From positions 1 through 18,764 of the forward strand of contig CAMZIX010000013.1 in the NCBI GenBank assembly GCA_947307375.1: DNA of 18,764 nt, read 5' to 3'. Shown in pieces: positions 14,849 through 18,764 of this stretch; the stretch's first letter is position 1, and each line of letters opens with the position of its first letter. The translations under genes and the position numbers were made by a program. Source of the DNA: an uncultured Clostridia bacterium. GTDB lineage: Bacteria; Bacillota_A; Clostridia; Oscillospirales; Oscillospiraceae. The notes under the pieces were generated by a model. It saw only the letters and a program-made list of their open reading frames with translations, was not told the DNA's origin and made no database searches.

Positions 14849-16327
14849 TTATAGCAGCAGACATATCAATCCACTGCAGCTTTCGTTGATCATCCGCTGC
14901 AGCGTTTCTCGATACTTGACGCGCACATTTTCCGGCAAATTGTCGATCTTGCTGCGCAGGCCTTCTTCCGCCAGCTCATTGAGCGACTTGCCGAAAATAT
15001 TTGACTCCCAGATCCGGTTGACGTCACCGTCGAAGCCCTGTAGCAAAAAACTGATGATCTCCTCCGAGGCGCCTTCTCCGCCGATGGCCGGGCTGACCTC
15101 CGTCTGTACCTCGGTCGTCATCATATGGATGACCGGCGCGCTTGCCTGCAGATGAACGCTGTATTTCCCGTTCTGTCGGACGATCTTCGGCTCGGCCAGA
15201 CGCATCTGATCGGCACTGGGATACACGACGCCGTAGCCGGTCTCATCGACTGACTCCAGAGCGCTGCGTACCTTTTCATATTCCGTTTTCATCGATGCCA
15301 ATGTACTGAGGATGGCAATCAGATCGCCGTCGCTCCCGATCGTCAGGCCCGTCTCCCGGCTGAGCGTTTCGTAATACAAGGATCGCGGCATCTCCACACG
15401 AAGCGCCATTTTCCCCTGTCCCAGAGATCGGTCACAGCTTTGCATATTGCTGATAAGCGCTTCGTCCTTTACTTCGTCGGTCATGCAGCGCAGATCTTTG
15501 ACCTTGTGAAGAGCGGAAACACGGTCAATCAAGAGCTCGAGGACACGCTTCTTCAGCTCGCTGTCCTCCGGCAGCGCATCGACCCAGTCCGGCAGATAAA
15601 TACTCAAGGATTCGATCGGGAACTCCTCTATCACCGAGTTCAAAATCGTGTTGATATCATCTTCATCCATATTGAGGCAATTCATGCCATGGCAAACGAC
15701 ACCGTAGCGTTCGGTCAGTTCAGCACAGAGCCGCATGCTCTCCTCCGATCCCGGCCTGGCGCTGTTGAGAATCAGTGTGAAAGGCTTTCCCAGTTCCTGC
15801 AGTTCCCGGATCACGCGCTCTTCCGCATTGACAAAGGCCTCTCTGGGTAATTCTCCGAAGCTGCCATCCGTCGTGACGACCAGCCCGATGCTGGAATGAT
15901 CCCGGATGACTTTTTCCGTACCGGCCTCGGCTGCCTGCGTGATCGTCACCTCATGATCGAACCAGGGCGTCGTCACCATCCGTTCCGCGCCGTCCTCAAA
16001 TTGGCCGGCTGCGCCTTCCACCATGTATCCGACACAGTCGATCAGACGCACGGAAAGCTGCGTGCCGTCCGGCAGCTTGATCTCCGCCGCATCCTCCGGC
16101 ACGAATTTCGGCTCCACGGTCATGATCGTTTTGCCCGAACCGCTCTGCGGCAGTTCATCCATTGCCCTTTCCCTATGATAAGGGTTTTCGATGTTGGGGA
16201 TGACAAGCGTTTCCATAAAGCGCTTGATAAAGCTTGACTTGCCTGTCCTGACCGGCCCGACGACGCCGAGTAAAAACGATCCGCCCGTCCGCTCGGCGAG
16301 ATCCCGATAGATGCTGTGTTCTGACAT
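14849..16327 (-). CDS. spoIVA: Stage IV sporulation protein A (coat morphogenetic ATPase)
   Basis: A 492-residue SpoIVA, the mother-cell ATPase that polymerises on the forespore surface and forms the base of the spore coat; it is also needed for cortex. The N-terminal GTPase-like domain shows Walker A GPVRTGKS (24-31) and a DCVGYMVEGA switch region. The C-terminus ends in a hydrophobic tail (SCSGLICLLL) as expected for membrane-surface anchoring with SpoVM. Full family length. GGAGG lies eight bases before the ATG but is inside the 3' arm of a 13-bp inverted repeat. A sigma-E-type promoter lies inside that repeat. No terminator separates it from cwlD, 36 bases downstream. Confidence 0.98.
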   Translation of the reverse strand: MSEHSIYRDLAERTGGSFLLGVVGPVRTGKSSFIKRFMETLVIPNIENPYHRERAMDELPQSGSGKTIMTVEPKFVPEDAAEIKLPDGTQLSVRLIDCVGYMVEGAAGQFEDGAERMVTTPWFDHEVTITQAAEAGTEKVIRDHSSIGLVVTTDGSFGELPREAFVNAEERVIRELQELGKPFTLILNSARPGSEESMRLCAELTERYGVVCHGMNCLNMDEDDINTILNSVIEEFPIESLSIYLPDWVDALPEDSELKKRVLELLIDRVSALHKVKDLRCMTDEVKDEALISNMQSCDRSLGQGKMALRVEMPRSLYYETLSRETGLTIGSDGDLIAILSTLASMKTEYEKVRSALESVDETGYGVVYPSADQMRLAEPKIVRQNGKYSVHLQASAPVIHMMTTEVQTEVSPAIGGEGASEEIISFLLQGFDGDVNRIWESNIFGKSLNELAEEGLRSKIDNLPENVRVKYRETLQRMINESCSGLICLLL

Positions 16328-16333
16328 AACAAT

Positions 16334-16384
16334 AGCCTCCGCTTCTTCAATCTCGTTTGTACGAGTGTATGAGAAGCGGAGGCT
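16334..16384 (-). repeat. 13-bp inverted repeat covering the spoIVA ribosome binding site
   Basis: The arms 16334-16346 and 16372-16384 are perfectly complementary (13 bp). An inner CTCG/CGAG pair (16352-16355 with 16362-16365) could stack within the loop. The 3' arm in transcript sense contains the GGAGG of spoIVA (16336-16340). No T-tract follows, so it is not a terminator. Confidence 0.8.
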
Positions 16385-16393
16385 TCGTATGTC
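16364..16393 (-). promoter_or_regulatory. Sigma-E-type sporulation promoter of spoIVA
   Basis: On the minus strand GACATAC (16387-16393), 15 bases, then CATACACT (16364-16371). This fits the remembered sigma-E pattern ATA-N16-18-CATAnnnT, with the -10 matching CATACAnT exactly. It begins seven bases after the stop of the Nif3-like gene. SpoIVA is a known sigma-E gene in Bacillus. Confidence 0.75.
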
Positions 16394-16399
16394 ATTTCC

Positions 16400-17167
16400 T
16401 CAGGCAAAGCGCACGATTGCCTGATGCTCAGCGGAGACCGTCACCTTCAGCTCCGGATACTTCTGCGAAAGCAGATCCGCCAACACCGGAATGACCGGAT
16501 TTTCCGTATAAAAATGATCCGCATCGATCAGATTCATGCCCAGATCGACCGCTTTCTGAAACTGATGATATTTGATATCGGCCGTCACATAAGTATCGCA
16601 GCCGAGAGCGGCGGCCTGTTCGATACTGCAGGAGCCGGAACCGCCCATCACAGCGAGGCGATAAACCTCCCTGCCTGCGTCCGCATACCGCAGCCCGCGG
16701 CAATGCAGAGCGTTTTTGACGCGCCGCAGAAAATCCTGCAGATTGACCTTTGCGTCAAGGACGCCGATGCGGCCGCAGCCGCTTTCATCAAGAACGGCCT
16801 CTGTCTGCGCGCCGAGCGACGCCATCAGCACGTCGTTCACGCCGCCCTCTGCGATGTCAAGATTCGTGTGCATCGAGATCACGGCGATCCTGTTTTCGAT
16901 CAGCCTGAGGATCCTGCGCCCGTTCGGCGTCTCATCCGAAACGGAGCGCAGCGGGTCGAAGATCAGCGGATGATGCGAAACGATCAGCTCGGCCTTTTCC
17001 CGGATCGCCTCGTCAACGACTTCGTCTGTCACGTCAAGCGTAAGCAGCACCTTTGAAACAGGCGCATCCCCATGCCCGACAAGAAAGCCGGAATTGTCAA
17101 AATCCATCTGCAGCTCGAGCGGCGCCGCAGCGCATAAAGTATGAAAAATATCATGTACCGTCGTCAT
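16400..17167 (-). CDS. Nif3-like dinuclear metal centre protein (YqfO/GTP cyclohydrolase 1 type 2 family)
   Basis: A 255-residue protein of the Nif3 family, which forms hexameric rings with a two-metal site; its true substrate is unknown. Metal-binding blocks are visible: VSHHPLIFDPL (His65, His66), MHTNLDIAEGGVND (His100, Asp104), and DADHFYTENP near the C-terminus (His218, Glu222). It is the short form without the PII-like insert seen in B. subtilis YqfO. The start overlaps the trmK stop as ATGA, with GAGGAA upstream. The pairing with trmK is common in Bacillota and implies shared transcription. The sigma-E promoter of spoIVA begins just after its stop. Confidence 0.93.
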   Translation of the reverse strand: MTTVHDIFHTLCAAAPLELQMDFDNSGFLVGHGDAPVSKVLLTLDVTDEVVDEAIREKAELIVSHHPLIFDPLRSVSDETPNGRRILRLIENRIAVISMHTNLDIAEGGVNDVLMASLGAQTEAVLDESGCGRIGVLDAKVNLQDFLRRVKNALHCRGLRYADAGREVYRLAVMGGSGSCSIEQAAALGCDTYVTADIKYHQFQKAVDLGMNLIDADHFYTENPVIPVLADLLSQKYPELKVTVSAEHQAIVRFA

Positions 17168-17844
17168 ATGTCATTCCTCAATGTCTGCAGCTCAGCCAGC
17201 CGGCGCTGCAATGCATCTAGCTCCCTGCGTCGGTTCTCTGACGCGGACGAAATGCCGCGCATCCGACGTTCGATCCGCCGGATCTCCTGCCGGATCTGCT
17301 TTTGATACAGGGCCGGATCGGCCAAACCTTTTTTCCCGAGCCAGAGCTCCGCATCATTCAGCGCCTCATTCCGGCCGGCAAAAACAGCGGCGAGGATCTG
17401 GTAGATCGTTTCGCCATCCTCGATCAGGCGTTCTTCCTCAATGCAAAAACCGTTGTTGCACAGCCAATAGCGCAGCACCTCGGCCTTGGTCATCGGCTGC
17501 AGGATCAGCCGGTATTTGGGGTCCATGCACCATTCCGCACGGTCCAGGATCCCGCAGATCGTGTCGCCGCCCATGCCTGCGATGACGATCGTATCCACCG
17601 CGTCCGGAGGACAGGCATCCAGTCCGTCGCAGAGAAGAAAGCATATCCGCCCGGATACGCCGCATTGATCGGCTGTACGCCTGGCGGCCTCCAGCGGACC
17701 TTCACGCAGATCCGAGGCGTAGATTGCGCCGGGATAGCGCTCCTGCGCGAGCTGCGCCGGCAGAAAGCCGTGATCCGTCCCGACGTCGATCACGCCGCGC
17801 CCGGGACGGATCATCTGAACAATACAGGATAATCTCTGATCCAT
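17164..17844 (-). CDS. trmK: tRNA (adenine(22)-N1)-methyltransferase TrmK
   Basis: A 226-residue SAM-dependent methyltransferase that makes m1A at position 22 in the D-loop region of tRNA. Motif I is VIDVGTDHG (18-26); IAGMGG (88-93) and LQPMT (115-119) are the TrmK family signatures. The C-terminal 50 residues are Arg/Glu-rich and look like the family's coiled coil. It overlaps the Nif3-like gene by ATGA and starts 16 bases after the DUF1858 gene. Only a weak GGAA precedes the ATG, so translation is probably coupled to the gene before it. Confidence 0.95.
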   Translation of the reverse strand: MDQRLSCIVQMIRPGRGVIDVGTDHGFLPAQLAQERYPGAIYASDLREGPLEAARRTADQCGVSGRICFLLCDGLDACPPDAVDTIVIAGMGGDTICGILDRAEWCMDPKYRLILQPMTKAEVLRYWLCNNGFCIEEERLIEDGETIYQILAAVFAGRNEALNDAELWLGKKGLADPALYQKQIRQEIRRIERRMRGISSASENRRRELDALQRRLAELQTLRNDI

Positions 17845-17860
17845 GGTCAGGCGTTCCGGA

Positions 17861-18061
17861 TCAAAGGTTCTCCAGATAGTCGATCAGCCCCTCGATAAAT
17901 TCGTCGGGATCGATCCCGTGCACCGCGCAGGCCTCTTCCACCGTCTCGCCGCTGGCCATTGCGCAGCCCATGCAGTGCATGCCGATCGCCTGAAACGCGG
18001 GCATGGCTTCCGGGCAGTTGGCAACGATATCGCCGATCAGGGTATCTCTTGTGATTTCCAT
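17861..18061 (-). CDS. DUF1858 domain protein (small CxxC protein)
   Basis: A 66-residue protein that I recognise as the DUF1858 type: a short helical domain beginning ITRDTLIGDIVANCPEAMPAF, with a CMGC pair (Cys30, Cys33) and the ending DPDEFIEGLIDYLENL. Such domains are linked to hybrid-cluster-type proteins and thiol chemistry, but the function of free-standing copies is unknown. GGGAGG lies seven bases before the ATG, a strong site. It starts directly after a terminator-like hairpin, so its own promoter is not obvious. It leads the group with trmK and the Nif3-like gene. Confidence 0.9.
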   Translation of the reverse strand: MEITRDTLIGDIVANCPEAMPAFQAIGMHCMGCAMASGETVEEACAVHGIDPDEFIEGLIDYLENL

Positions 18062-18081
18062 AAATGAACCTCCCGAAAATT

Positions 18082-18116
18082 AAAAAGGATAGGGACGCGA
18101 TCGCATCCCTATCCTT
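18082..18116 (-). terminator. Intrinsic terminator (or attenuator) after the zinc-ribbon gene
   Basis: On the minus strand an 11-bp perfect stem (18106-18116 with 18085-18095) closes a loop that contains the self-complementary GCGATCGC, and a T-tract follows. The DUF1858 ribosome site begins only a few bases further on. Confidence 0.85.
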
Positions 18117-18128
18117 AGGTCAGACAAC

Positions 18129-18407
18129 TCAGGCCTGGGCCTTCATCCTTGCAAAGCACTCGCTGCAGTACACAGGGCGATCGGACTTGGGCTCGAAGGG
18201 AACCTTCGCCTCGCCGCCGCAGGCAGCGCAGGTAGCGGTAAAGAACTCACGGGGACCGCGAGCAGCGTTCTTGCGGGCGTCACGGCAGGCCTTGCAGCGC
18301 TGGGGCTCGTTCTGGAAGCCGCGCTCTGCGTAGAATTCCTGCTCGCCGGCGCTGAAGATGAACTCATTGCCGCACTCTTTGCAAACTAAGGTCTTGTCTT
18401 GGTACAT
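18129..18407 (-). CDS. Zinc-ribbon domain protein
   Basis: A 92-residue protein made of two four-cysteine metal sites. The first has Cys9/Cys12 (CKEC) and Cys38/Cys41 (CKAC), with FIFSAGEQEFYAERGF between, typical of the probable zinc-ribbon (zf-trcl) family. The second has Cys60/Cys63 (CAAC) and Cys81/Cys84 (CSEC). It probably binds nucleic acid or a protein partner; the role is unknown. AGAGGA lies seven bases before the ATG. It follows sigH by 48 bases with no terminator or clear promoter between them, so it may be in the sigH transcript. A terminator follows. Confidence 0.9.
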   Translation of the reverse strand: MYQDKTLVCKECGNEFIFSAGEQEFYAERGFQNEPQRCKACRDARKNAARGPREFFTATCAACGGEAKVPFEPKSDRPVYCSECFARMKAQA

Positions 18408-18455
18408 TTTGAATCCTCTCTTTTTTTGCTCTTGCCATTTCGGCTGTATTTGCGT

Positions 18456-18764
18456 TCAGCTCATGCTGATATCGCCAAGATTAAGGTTCCGCGCCAGCTT
18501 TCGCCTGATCCGCTGGACCGCATTGTCGACGGACTTGACGTCCTTGTCAAGCCGTACGCCGATCTCCTGATAACTGAGTCCGTCCATGTACAGGGAAAAC
18601 ACTGTTTTCTCATAGCTTGACAGACATTCGGATAAGGCTTTATAAAGTTCTTCCTTGTTCTCTCTGGCTAAAACCACATCCTCGGGGTTGCGATGGAGTT
18701 CTTCCAAAACAGCCGATAAACGGGGATCGGATTCTTCTGAGAGCTGCTCGAGGGACATGCTGTC
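18456..18764 (-). CDS. sigH: RNA polymerase sigma-H factor, C-terminal part (gene runs off the window)
   Basis: The frame stays open to the last base (Asp-Ser precede the Met at 18758), so this is the C-terminal part of a longer protein, about 102 residues. It carries sigma region 4: LSSYEKTVFSLYMDGLSYQEI, then VKSVDNAVQRIRRKL as the DNA-recognition helix. These match SigH (Spo0H), including the NPEDVVLARENKEEL linker. SigH directs early stationary-phase and sporulation genes. The N-terminal regions 2 and 3 are outside the window, so integrity cannot be judged. Confidence 0.88.
   Translation of the reverse strand, partial: DSMSLEQLSEESDPRLSAVLEELHRNPEDVVLARENKEELYKALSECLSSYEKTVFSLYMDGLSYQEIGVRLDKDVKSVDNAVQRIRRKLARNLNLGDISMS

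Noticed and set aside
18096..18105. GCGATCGC palindrome resembling the cyanobacterial HIP1 repeat
   Set aside because: It occurs once, as the loop of a terminator, and I did not notice it recurring elsewhere in the window.

Overview
The window reads as chromosomal DNA of an endospore-forming member of the Bacillota, most likely a moderately GC-rich member of the class Clostridia. The sporulation genes show this: sigH (partial), spoIVA, a cwlD-type cortex amidase, and cotJ coat genes. Housekeeping genes typical of Gram-positives accompany them (PPi-type phosphofructokinase, class II aldolase, LytR-CpsA-Psr protein, TrmK, RadA, XerC/D-like recombinase). I see no rRNA, tRNA, CRISPR array, insertion sequence or prophage. 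The window starts inside one gene (membrane protein) and ends inside another (sigH), so both are partial.

Layout. At 1-1137 (+) is the end of a polytopic membrane protein, followed by a bidirectional terminator. At 1156-2735 (-) is a two-gene unit of a Y-family DNA polymerase and a YolD-like protein, with a promoter set inside a large inverted repeat. At 2829-3824 (-) is a lipoate-protein ligase, divergent from 3890-4923 (+), a coat operon in which CotJA and CotJB appear fused in one frame ahead of CotJC. At 4971-5654 (-) is a putative papain/C39-like cysteine peptidase. At 5863-7383 (+) is an LCP cell-wall ligase. At 7437-8681 (-) and 8833-9801 (+) phosphofructokinase and aldolase diverge, followed by 9845-11473 (+), an intact gene for a catalytically eroded P1B-type ATPase. 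At 11662-12660 (+) is a tyrosine recombinase. From 12702 to the right edge all genes are on the minus strand. In transcription order they are sigH, a zinc-ribbon protein, a DUF1858 protein, trmK, a Nif3-like protein, spoIVA, cwlD and radA.

How the genes fit together. Glycolysis is represented by two consecutive steps (fructose-6-P to fructose-1,6-bisP, then cleavage). Sporulation is represented by its regulator (SigH), coat-basement ATPase (SpoIVA), cortex amidase (CwlD) and coat proteins (CotJ). Genome maintenance is represented by RadA, PolY/YolD and the Xer recombinase.

Most worth a second look: (1) the degenerate P1B ATPase, which has lost the CPC, DKTGT, TGD and GDGxND signatures in an otherwise open frame; (2) a sigma-E-type promoter upstream of spoIVA placed inside a 13-bp inverted repeat, so that only read-through RNA could form a hairpin hiding the spoIVA ribosome binding site; (3) a consensus vegetative promoter flanked by an 18-bp perfect inverted repeat before the Y-family polymerase; (4) the CotJA-CotJB fusion; (5) a consensus vegetative promoter whose -10 box overlaps the cwlD start codon. 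All functional statements come from reading the sequence and remembered family motifs; no database search was run.
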